Below are positions 1 to 5,072 of a stretch of DNA of 15,398 nucleotides, piece after piece. Both the position numbers and the translations under genes were made by a program. The notes beneath the pieces are model-generated. The model saw only the letters and a program-made list of their open reading frames with translations. It was not told the origin of the DNA and searched no databases. This stretch comes from Parcubacteria group bacterium GW2011_GWB1_44_7. GTDB taxonomy: Bacteria > Patescibacteria > Paceibacteria > UBA9973 > DSPV01. Each line of letters opens with the position of its first letter. Position 1 is the first letter of the stretch. The stretch covers positions 1-15,398 of the forward strand of contig LCJJ01000009.1 of the NCBI GenBank assembly GCA_000999175.1. The letters are read 5' to 3'.

Positions 1-2
1 CT

Positions 3-410
3 TCGCGCGAAGGCGAAACCAATATTCCGCCACGGCAGATTTTTTATGTTTTTGAAGGCGGTCTTGCCACCGGCGAACGTTTGCCGGTGAAAGCCACCTT
101 TGAATTTATTTCGCCACTTAGTTGGGTTACTAAAAAATCGGTAATGCCATTTTCAATAATGGGGCAGATGTTATCAAAAGCTTCAACCACTCCTCGGTTG
201 GACGCGATTTTGAGAAATAACAGCGATGATGATTTGGTTAATGTGGAAGTGGTCGCGGCGCTTTTTGACGCCGAGGGTAACGCCGTTGATGTTTCTAAAA
301 CTATTGTTGATTTTGTTCGAAGCGAATCTGTCGCGCCGTTCTTTTTTACTTGGCGCCAGCCGTTTGATAGGGAACCGGCGCGGATAGAAATAATTCCCAA
401 GTTAAAGTGA
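3..410 (+). CDS. 3' part of a gene with an FxLYD-like domain (5' truncated)
   Basis: The frame is open from base 3 with no convincing start, so the window holds only the last 135 codons. The C-terminal stretch has the pattern of FxLYD/DUF3426-like beta-sandwich domains: a negative-charged 'RNNSDDDLVNVEVVAALFD' strand pair, then 'GNAVDVSKT' and a hydrophobic 'APFFFTWRQPF' strand before the terminal 'IEIIPKLK'. Such domains usually sit outside the membrane behind an N-terminal anchor, but the anchor, if any, lies outside the window. The stop codon overlaps the GTG start of rodA (GTGA), so the two genes are probably cotranscribed and translationally coupled. A TTG at 81 could be read as a start, but the coherent protein continues upstream of it. 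Domain name is a pattern judgement; exact function unknown. Confidence 0.8.
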   Translation, partial: SREGETNIPPRQIFYVFEGGLATGERLPVKATFEFISPLSWVTKKSVMPFSIMGQMLSKASTTPRLDAILRNNSDDDLVNVEVVAALFDAEGNAVDVSKTIVDFVRSESVAPFFFTWRQPFDREPARIEIIPKLK

Positions 411-1534
411 AAAAATTTTTCTCGGCGTTTAAAAGTATTGATTGGCTATTGTTAGCGGCGGTTTTGCCTTTGCTGTTGGCCGGTTTATCGGTGATGAATT
501 CTTTTACCGGCCAAAGCCAATATTATGGACGACAATTAGTTTGGATTGCCATAGCGTTGGCCATTTTTTTTATTTTTAGTTTTCTTGATTTTAGATTTCT
601 TCGGGCGAGTAGCGTTCTAATCGCTTTATTTTTGGCAGCCATCGGTTCGCTCATTTTATTATTTTTTGTAGCCGGCGTTGTTCACGGCACCAAAAGCTGG
701 TTTACCATTGGCGCTTTTTCGTTGCAACCGTCTGACCCGGCTAAATTGATTTTAATTTTGATTTTGGCGAAATATTTTTCTCGGCGGCACATTGAAATCG
801 CCGACGTCAAGCATATTATCGTTTCCGGTTTTTACGCTTTAATAATTTTTCTTTTGGTTTTGTTTCAACCGGATTTCGGTTCAGCGCTCATAATTTTTTT
901 GATTTGGCTCGGTTTGGTTTTGGTCTCGGGTATTTCCAAAAAACATTTGCTGTTGGTTTTTCTGACCGCTTCGGCGGTGTTTTTGGTAATGTGGAATTTT
1001 CTTTTGGCTGATTATCAAAAGCAACGCGTCGTTACTTTTTTAAATCCGCTGGCTGATGTCCGGGGCGCCGGTTACAACGCTTATCAATCAACCATTGCCG
1101 TCGGTTCAGGCGAACTTTTGGGCAAGGGCGTTGGTTACGGCACCCAGTCGCGGCTGAAATTTTTGCCGGAATATGAGACCGACTTTATTTTTGCCGCTTT
1201 TGCCGAAGAGTGGGGTTTTGTCGGCGCGCTCATTTTGTTCGCCTTGTTTGGCGCGGTGATTTGGCGGATTCTGGCTAACGCTTGGCGCGGCGCGACCAAT
1301 TTTGAAATTTTGTTTGGTCTCGGTTTGGCAATTTTGTTTATTAGTCATTTTGTCGTTCATGTGGGGATGAATATCGGTTTGTTGCCGGTAACCGGTGTTA
1401 CCTTGCCTTTTTTAAGTTATGGCGGCTCTCATCTCTTGACCGAATTTGCCGGTCTCGGCATTCTTATGGGCATGCGCCGTTATCGCCGCGCCGTTCACAA
1501 GGAATCAATGAAAAACGAATTTCTTGGGGTATAA
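407..1534 (+). CDS. rodA: RodA/FtsW/SpoVE (SEDS) peptidoglycan glycosyltransferase
   Basis: A 375-residue polytopic membrane protein of the SEDS family, which polymerises lipid II into glycan strands with a partner class B PBP. Typical family features are visible: the N-terminal 'DWLLLAAVLPLLLAGL' helix, 'GTKSWFTIGAFSLQPSDPAKL' (the G..W...G....QPSE..K signature with D in place of E), 'LPEYETDFIFAAFAEEWGF' containing the Asp that is catalytic in characterised RodA, and 'GLLPVTGVTLPFLSYGGSHLL' near the C-terminus (family GxxLPfvSYGGSs). Length is normal for RodA. Start is GTG at 407, overlapping the upstream stop by 4 nt. RodA (elongation) versus FtsW (division) cannot be firmly separated from sequence alone; the short termini favour RodA. 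The 3' end converges on the minus-strand gene ending at 1550 with a 15-nt gap and no clear terminator. Confidence 0.95.
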   Translation: MKKFFSAFKSIDWLLLAAVLPLLLAGLSVMNSFTGQSQYYGRQLVWIAIALAIFFIFSFLDFRFLRASSVLIALFLAAIGSLILLFFVAGVVHGTKSWFTIGAFSLQPSDPAKLILILILAKYFSRRHIEIADVKHIIVSGFYALIIFLLVLFQPDFGSALIIFLIWLGLVLVSGISKKHLLLVFLTASAVFLVMWNFLLADYQKQRVVTFLNPLADVRGAGYNAYQSTIAVGSGELLGKGVGYGTQSRLKFLPEYETDFIFAAFAEEWGFVGALILFALFGAVIWRILANAWRGATNFEILFGLGLAILFISHFVVHVGMNIGLLPVTGVTLPFLSYGGSHLLTEFAGLGILMGMRRYRRAVHKESMKNEFLGV

Positions 1535-1549
1535 AATTTGTTGGAAAAG

Positions 1550-1825
1550 TTATTTTTGTGCTCGCAAATTCTTAAGTATGCCGAAAAATTTTTTGCTGAA
1601 AAAATCACTTCGTTCGCACTCCTTAAAGAGCCAATAGAGGTCATCAATTTTAACGTGGGCGACAAGCCCATTTATTTGTTTCCATGTGGCAGGTTTAAAT
1701 TTAGTGCCAATTCGTTCTAGATTAATTTTGTCCATAAAACGTTGTATACATTCCTGCCGCTCGCCGGTGATTTTGAGCGACCTCTTGCTTTTCAATTTCT
1801 CCAGGTAATTTTTAGGGATATCCAT
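1550..1825 (-). CDS. Conserved-looking small basic protein, unknown function
   Basis: A 91-residue, lysine-rich soluble protein that I do not recognise. It begins 'MDIPKNYLEKLKSKRSLKITGERQ' and has an aromatic/amphipathic second half, 'TWKQINGLVAHVKIDDLYWLFKECE' then 'FSKKFFGILKN'. No signal peptide or membrane segment. Its ATG lies 2 nt after the stop of the upstream uracil-DNA glycosylase, so it is almost certainly in the same transcript, which suggests but does not prove a link with DNA repair or nucleic-acid binding. The plus-strand frame across the same bases (1538-1720) has no protein-like features, so the minus strand is the coding one. Confidence 0.7.
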   Translation of the reverse strand: MDIPKNYLEKLKSKRSLKITGERQECIQRFMDKINLERIGTKFKPATWKQINGLVAHVKIDDLYWLFKECERSDFFSKKFFGILKNLRAQK

Positions 1826-1827
1826 AT

Positions 1828-2448
1828 TTAGAAAAGTTTGGCTTGGGGGATTTCAATTTTCTTTTTCTTCATTTCAATTTTCGGCGCTTCAATGATAATT
1901 TTTCCGGAAACAATATCCGGCAACTTTTTAAAATCGGCGCGCAAATCGTTTAAGACCGCTGTTGCCCGCAAAGCGGCGGCGGGGTGGTAAAGCGGCACGA
2001 TTAATTTATTTTCCCAGTAAAAAATTTTGCCGTGAGCGTTGGAAATTTTGGCGAACGGCAAGAAATAATTCATGGAAAATCGGCCGAGAGTGGCGATAAT
2101 TTTTGGCTCAATAATTTCAATTTGTTGCGCCAGGTAGGGTTTGTAGGCCTCAATTTCTTTCGGCAACGGGTCGCGGTTTTCCGGTGGCCGGCGTTTGACG
2201 ATATTAGTGATATATACCTCGTTTCGTTCCCAGCCGATTTCCACCAGCATTTTGTCTAAAAGTTTGCCGGCTCGGCCGACGAATGGCCGACGCAATTCGT
2301 TTTCGGTAAAACCCGGCGCTTCGCCAATGAACATTACTTGGCAATCAACACTGCCTTCGCCGAAAACCAAATTTGATTCTTGTAGGGGCAAAGTTGTGTC
2401 TCTGACGATTTCTTGTTCCAGTTTTTTTAGTTTTGCCAATTTGTCCAT
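1828..2448 (-). CDS. Uracil-DNA glycosylase, family 4 type, lacking the Fe-S cysteines
   Basis: A 206-residue base-excision-repair enzyme that would remove uracil from DNA. Motif A is 'MFIGEAPGFTENELRRPFVGRAGKLLD' in pieces: GEAPG at residues 42-46 and PFVGRAGK at 55-62, diagnostic of family 4 (thermophile-type) UDG. Motif B 'PLYHPAAALR' places the conserved His at 155. 'NIVKRRPPENRDP' (82-94) and 'AYKPYL' (101-106) align with family motifs that normally read VKCRPP and ACRPYL. All four positions expected to hold 4Fe-4S cysteines are changed: 17 Asp, 20 Leu, 86 Arg, 102 Tyr. A lysine-rich tail (190-206) follows. ATG at 2448 is preceded by an extended -10 that gives an almost leaderless mRNA. 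It is first in a two-gene unit with the 91-residue protein. Family assignment is strong; activity without the cluster is inference. Confidence 0.92.
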   Translation of the reverse strand: MDKLAKLKKLEQEIVRDTTLPLQESNLVFGEGSVDCQVMFIGEAPGFTENELRRPFVGRAGKLLDKMLVEIGWERNEVYITNIVKRRPPENRDPLPKEIEAYKPYLAQQIEIIEPKIIATLGRFSMNYFLPFAKISNAHGKIFYWENKLIVPLYHPAAALRATAVLNDLRADFKKLPDIVSGKIIIEAPKIEMKKKKIEIPQAKLF

Positions 2449-2455
2449 AGGCTTT

Positions 2456-2464
2456 ATTTTATCA
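2456..2464 (-). promoter_or_regulatory. Extended -10 promoter for the UDG gene
   Basis: Read on the minus strand, TGATAAAAT contains an extended TGn and a TAAAAT -10 hexamer. The expected transcription start falls about 1 nt before the ATG at 2448, so the message would be essentially leaderless. The identical TGATAAAAT string recurs upstream of the tRNA-Ala gene, supporting it as a local promoter type. No good -35 is visible. Confidence 0.5.
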
Positions 2465-2494
2465 CACCGTTGAATTCCAGAGGATAAAATTTTG

Positions 2495-2503
2495 TGTTAT
2501 ATT
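2495..2503 (+). promoter_or_regulatory. Extended -10 promoter for tRNA-Val
   Basis: TGTTATATT is an extended -10 (TGn plus TATATT). The start point predicted from it, about 2510, lies 5 nt before the mature 5' end of the tRNA. The TTGAAT at 2470 is 22 nt away, too far for a standard -35. Confidence 0.4.
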
Positions 2504-2514
2504 ATCATTCAATC

Positions 2515-2586
2515 GCGCCTTTAGCTCAGTGGTAGAGCGTTCCGTTCACATCGGAAAGGCCGTAGGTTCAATCCCTACAAGGCGCA
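2515..2586 (+). tRNA. tRNA-Val (CAC)
   Basis: A 72-nt cloverleaf without encoded CCA. The acceptor stem pairs GCGCCTT (2515-2521) with AAGGCGC (2579-2585), and the discriminator is A at 2586. The D arm is AGCTC..GAGC, the anticodon stem is TTCCG/CGGAA, and the loop TTCACAT places anticodon CAC at 2547-2549. The T arm GTAGG/CCTAC encloses TTCAATC. It reads GUG valine codons. Confidence 0.95.
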
Positions 2587-2636
2587 ATCTCGATGTTTCA
2601 AAATTTCAAAATTTTGACATATCGAATTTTGTTTAT

Positions 2637-2710
2637 CGGGGTGTAGTATAGTGGCAGTATACACGTTTCGGGTACGTGAGGCGGGAGTTCAATTCTCCCC
2701 ACCCCGACCA
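2637..2710 (+). tRNA. tRNA-Pro (CGG), CCA encoded
   Basis: The acceptor stem pairs CGGGGTG (2637-2643) with CACCCCG (2700-2706), followed by discriminator A and a gene-encoded CCA (2708-2710). The C1-G72 first pair is typical of bacterial tRNA-Pro. The D stem is GTAT/ATAC. The anticodon stem is CACGT/ACGTG with loop TTCGGGT, giving anticodon CGG at 2669-2671. The T stem is GGGAG/CTCCC. It reads CCG proline codons. It is the only one of the three tRNAs here with CCA encoded. Confidence 0.95.
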
Positions 2711-2745
2711 GTTCGCCAACAGAGACTAGCCCACGGTCTAGCTAG

Positions 2746-2754
2746 TGATAAAAT
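2746..2754 (+). promoter_or_regulatory. Extended -10 promoter for tRNA-Ala
   Basis: TGATAAAAT (TGn plus TAAAAT) lies 27 nt before the tRNA-Ala 5' end, with predicted transcription start near 2761. It is identical to the element before the UDG gene on the other strand. This suggests the third tRNA has its own promoter as well as possible read-through from tRNA-Val and tRNA-Pro. Confidence 0.4.
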
Positions 2755-2781
2755 ACAACATTTTCATCCGGCAAAATTGAT

Positions 2782-2852
2782 GGGCTCATAGTAAAATGGT
2801 ATTACGCGGCATTCGCATTGCCGAGGTCCGGGTCCGATTCCCGGTGAGTCCA
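2782..2852 (+). tRNA. tRNA-Ala (CGC)
   Basis: The acceptor stem pairs GGGCTCA (2782-2788) with TGAGTCC (2845-2851). This leaves a G3-U70 wobble pair, the alanine identity element, which fixes the reading register and the amino acid. The D stem is GTAA/TTAC. The anticodon stem is CGGCA/TGCCG with loop TTCGCAT, so anticodon CGC is at 2814-2816. The T stem is CCGGG/CCCGG. The discriminator is A at 2852 and CCA is not encoded. It reads GCG codons. Confidence 0.95.
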
Positions 2853-2881
2853 AAGCATCCATATCAATTTTTAAATCCACA

Positions 2882-2910
2882 CCTAAATTTGCTATCGCGG
2901 AATTAGGGGC
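2882..2910 (+). repeat. Hairpin repeat, copy 1 (core TTGCTATCGCGG)
   Basis: CCTAA (2882-2886) and TTAGG (2903-2907) form an outer stem around an inner TTTGC-TATC-GCGGA hairpin that uses T-G wobble pairs. The same core with the same TATC loop occurs twice more, at 9366-9401 (reverse strand) and 10034-10093. This copy sits directly before the TAAAAT promoter of the nucleotidyltransferase gene. Confidence 0.5.
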
Positions 2911-2917
2911 GAAACGA

Positions 2918-2923
2918 TAAAAT
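2918..2923 (+). promoter_or_regulatory. -10 element for the nucleotidyltransferase operon
   Basis: TAAAAT, preceded by GA as in the other GATAAAAT elements of this window, predicts a start near 2930 and a leader of about 16 nt before the ATG at 2946. There is no Shine-Dalgarno sequence before that ATG. No clear -35. Confidence 0.35.
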
Positions 2924-2945
2924 AAAACACAAATAAAACACTAGA

Positions 2946-3449
2946 ATGAAAAAACAGACAAACAAAAATAATAAGCAAATTATATTGCGAAAAAAAACTC
3001 GCGACCGTGCCATCGTGGTTGTGGCGGTCTCCGGCGGTTTTGACCCCGTTCATGTTGGCCATGTCCGGTTGTTCAATGAAGCGAAAACACTTGGCGATGA
3101 ATTAGTGGTGATTTTGAATAATGATAATTGGTTGAAAGTAAAAAAAGGTGAGCCGTTTATGTCTGAAAATGAGCGGCGGGAAATTCTTGAATCCTTTCGG
3201 GCGGTGGATAAGGTGATTATTACCAAACACGGCTCAAATGACCAAGACCGCAGTGTTTGCCGCGAATTGGAAAAACTTCGACCCCAAATTTTTGCCAACG
3301 GCGGCGACCGTCATTCAGGCAACATTCCGGAATACGCGCTTTGCGAACGTTTGGGTATTGAAATGATTTTCAATGTCGGCGCCGGCGGCAAGGTTCAATC
3401 CAGTTCTTGGTTAATTGCTAAAGTGGCGCAAGTTAGAAGAAAAAGTTAA
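2946..3449 (+). CDS. Cytidylyltransferase/adenylyltransferase-like nucleotidyltransferase
   Basis: A 167-residue protein of the HxGH nucleotidyltransferase superfamily (RfaE C-domain, TagD and FAD-synthetase relatives), which transfers a nucleotide from an NTP to a phosphorylated substrate. The active-site motif 'SGGFDPVHVGHVR' has His36, Gly38 and His39. 'LNNDNWLKVKKGEPFMSENERREIL' (58-81) is the following substrate/NTP segment, and 'GGKVQSSSWL' near 148-156 occupies the position of the ISST motif. 'FANGGDRHSGNIPEY' (116-130) is typical of the heptose/RfaE-like branch. A basic 20-residue extension precedes the Rossmann core, so a start a few codons downstream is possible, but ATG 2946 is the best candidate. 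It is the first of three closely spaced genes with the DedA protein and a small membrane protein. The substrate cannot be told from sequence. Confidence 0.85.
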   Translation: MKKQTNKNNKQIILRKKTRDRAIVVVAVSGGFDPVHVGHVRLFNEAKTLGDELVVILNNDNWLKVKKGEPFMSENERREILESFRAVDKVIITKHGSNDQDRSVCRELEKLRPQIFANGGDRHSGNIPEYALCERLGIEMIFNVGAGGKVQSSSWLIAKVAQVRRKS

Positions 3450-3458
3450 AATTACTTC

Positions 3459-4028
3459 GTGCTGGAATATTTTATCGTTAATTACGGTTACATCGCTTTA
3501 TTTGCCGGCTCCCTAATTGAAGGGGAGCTGGTTCTTATTGTCGCCGGTTTTTTGGCGCATCTTGATTTGTTTAATTTGCCGTGGGTCATTGCCGTCGCTT
3601 TGGTTGGCACAATTGTCGGCGATCAATTTTATTTTTATCTTGGTCGCCGCCGCGGCCGCGCTTTTTTGGAAAAGCGTCCAAAATGGCAGTTGCGTTTGGA
3701 TAAGGCACAAACCCTTTTGGATAAACATCAGAATTTGATTTTAATCGGTTTTCGTTTTCTTTATCAATTCCGGGCGATTATTCCGTTCGCTTTCGGCTTA
3801 AGTCCGATGAAAGCGGAAAAGTTTTTGATTTGGAATGCCGGCGGCGCGCTGGTCTGGTCGGTTCTTTGGACTAGCGGCGGTTACTTTTTTGGTAGCACTT
3901 TGGCGGCGCTTTTTATTGATTTTAAACGCTTTCAAATTGAAGCGGTTTACGGTATTATTATTCTGGCAATTTTGATTTGGCTAGCTTATTTGTTCTGGAA
4001 AAAATTAAAATTTAAAAAATATGTTTAA
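3459..4028 (+). CDS. DedA-family (SNARE-associated) membrane protein
   Basis: A 189-residue polytopic inner-membrane protein of the DedA/VTT family. Characterised members act in lipid-carrier recycling, envelope homeostasis and proton-dependent flux. The N-terminal re-entrant segment is 'FAGSLIEGELVLIVAGFLA' with the conserved acidic residue. The second half carries 'LIGFRFLYQFRAIIPFAFGLS', the family F/Y-RF..-R-x-x-x-P motif, followed by 'FLIWNAGGALVWSVLW' and a final transmembrane helix. Length is slightly short (family about 200-220). Start is GTG at 3459, 9 nt after the upstream stop, since this in-frame codon gives the expected N-terminus. It overlaps the next gene by 8 nt. A role in undecaprenyl-phosphate recycling would fit the nearby rodA, but this is inference. 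Confidence 0.9.
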   Translation: MLEYFIVNYGYIALFAGSLIEGELVLIVAGFLAHLDLFNLPWVIAVALVGTIVGDQFYFYLGRRRGRAFLEKRPKWQLRLDKAQTLLDKHQNLILIGFRFLYQFRAIIPFAFGLSPMKAEKFLIWNAGGALVWSVLWTSGGYFFGSTLAALFIDFKRFQIEAVYGIIILAILIWLAYLFWKKLKFKKYV

Positions 4029-4422
4029 GAAAACCATCAATTATTTTGACAAATTGGAAGACCGAGTGCGCGCCAAATTATCTCATCATCCCATAGTTTA
4101 TAGTTTTGTCGGCGGTGTTGCCATCGTGCTTTTTTGGCGCGGCGTTTGGATGATTGCCGACCAATACGCTTTCATGACCGGTTTGGTGTCGGTGATTTTA
4201 AGCGTTACACTTTTACTGGTAACCGGCTTATTCGCTTCATTTTTCGTTGGCGACACCATTATTATTTCCGGTTTGAAGCGTGAAAAAAAATTAACTGAAA
4301 AAACCGAAATCGAAGTGAAAGAGGAATTGGCGACTCTAATAGAAGTTAAAGATAGTTTGAAAGAAATCAAAGAAACCCTAACGGAAATCAAAGAAGTGGA
4401 AAACAAAAATCAAACTTCGTAA
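4021..4422 (+). CDS. Small membrane protein with C-terminal coiled coil, unknown function
   Basis: A 133-residue protein with no family I recognise. Residues 1-22 are basic and cytoplasmic-like. Two hydrophobic helices follow: 'IVYSFVGGVAIVLFWRGVWMIA' (about 25-46) and 'LVSVILSVTLLLVTGLFASFFVG' (about 55-77). From about residue 85 the protein is charged with heptad spacing (K/E-rich, 'ELATLIEVKDSLKEIKETLTEIKEVE'-type repeats), predicting a coiled coil. ATG at 4021 overlaps the DedA stop (ATGTTTAA), implying coupled translation. The 3' end overlaps the convergent phosphoglycerate mutase gene by 13 bp. It may be a membrane-anchored oligomerisation or scaffold protein; this is inferred from topology only. 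Confidence 0.75.
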   Translation: MFKKTINYFDKLEDRVRAKLSHHPIVYSFVGGVAIVLFWRGVWMIADQYAFMTGLVSVILSVTLLLVTGLFASFFVGDTIIISGLKREKKLTEKTEIEVKEELATLIEVKDSLKEIKETLTEIKEVENKNQTS

Positions 4423-4973
4423 TCGTAATAATTGTCGTAGGGAATTGTCCAGCTGACGGTTTCTTCAACCGAAGCGTTTTCCATAATTTTGCGGAACAGG
4501 CGAATGGAATTGCCGTGAGCGGAAATGACGACATTTTTACTTTCTCGGCGCATTTTTGGCAAAAGTTCGTCAATAAATGATTGGACTCGGATTTCCACCA
4601 TTGCGAAACTCTCACCGTCGGGAGGTGTCTCAAAAAATCCCCGATGAATCAAATTGAATTTTTCCTCGCCGTTTTTGGCGATAAATTCTTCGTGTGTTAA
4701 TCCATTTAATTGGCCATAATTTCTTTCAATCATTCGGTTATCCTCAATAATTTCTTGGCAATCGGGATGATATTGAAGCACCGCTTTTAGAGTGTCTTTG
4801 GAGCGTTGGAGCGAAGTTTGATAGGCGATTTCAAAATTTTTGTTTTTGAGTTTTTCGGCGATGATTGCCGCTTGTTTCAAACCCAATTCAGTGAGTGGCG
4901 GGTCATCAAAACCGGTGAAGCGCCCGTCTCTATTATAAGTCGTTTCGCCGTGCCTAAAAATGTAGATTTTCAT
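4410..4973 (-). CDS. gpmA: Phosphoglycerate mutase, cofactor-dependent (dPGM) type
   Basis: A 187-residue histidine-phosphatase-superfamily enzyme. It is assigned to 2,3-bisphosphoglycerate-dependent phosphoglycerate mutase (3-PG to 2-PG) rather than a generic phosphatase because several dPGM-specific motifs are present: 'FRHGETTYN' with phospho-acceptor His8 and Arg7, 'SLQRSKDTL' with Arg57, 'ERNYGQLNGL' with Glu83 (dPGM ERHYGxLxGL), 'PPDGESF' (dPGM PPxGES) and 'SAHGNSIR' with His153. At 187 residues it is clearly shorter than the usual 230-250, mainly missing sequence between Glu83 and the PPDGES motif and at the C-terminus. It lies downstream of enolase, the next enzyme in glycolysis, on the same strand. 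A TATAAT lies exactly 6 nt before the ATG, so it probably has its own leaderless promoter. Confidence 0.88.
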   Translation of the reverse strand: MKIYIFRHGETTYNRDGRFTGFDDPPLTELGLKQAAIIAEKLKNKNFEIAYQTSLQRSKDTLKAVLQYHPDCQEIIEDNRMIERNYGQLNGLTHEEFIAKNGEEKFNLIHRGFFETPPDGESFAMVEIRVQSFIDELLPKMRRESKNVVISAHGNSIRLFRKIMENASVEETVSWTIPYDNYYDYEV

Positions 4974-4979
4974 TTTTTT

Positions 4980-4985
4980 ATTATA
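4980..4985 (-). promoter_or_regulatory. TATAAT promoter for leaderless gpmA
   Basis: On the minus strand TATAAT is followed by six A/T bases and then ATG at 4973, so the predicted transcription start coincides with the A of the start codon. The -35 region falls inside the long hairpin 4995-5072 and is poor. Confidence 0.55.
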
Positions 4986-4994
4986 CCTAGCTTC

Positions 4995-5072
4995 AGCGGA
5001 ACCTGCGAATTTTTCCCGCTTTACCCATCTGCTGATGGGCTCCGACGCGGATAAAAATTCTCAGGTTCCGCT
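4995..5072. repeat. Long imperfect palindrome between enolase and gpmA
   Basis: Nested arms: AGCGGAACCTG (4995-5005) with CAGGTTCCGCT (5062-5072), then GAATTTTT with AAAAATTC, CCGC with GCGG, and CCCAT with ATGGG around a CTGCTG loop. The element overlaps the last codons and stop of enolase. It could fold in RNA as a transcript-end or processing structure, or be a mobile palindromic unit. It lacks a U-tract, so it is not a standard intrinsic terminator. Confidence 0.75.

Noticed and set aside
1538..1720. Plus-strand 60-codon frame after rodA
   Set aside because: It is antisense to the better-supported 91-residue minus-strand gene coupled to UDG, and its translation has no protein-like features.
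2470..2475. TTGAAT as the -35 of the tRNA-Val promoter
   Set aside because: The spacer to the -10 is 22 nt, too long for a standard promoter; an extended -10 explains the site better.
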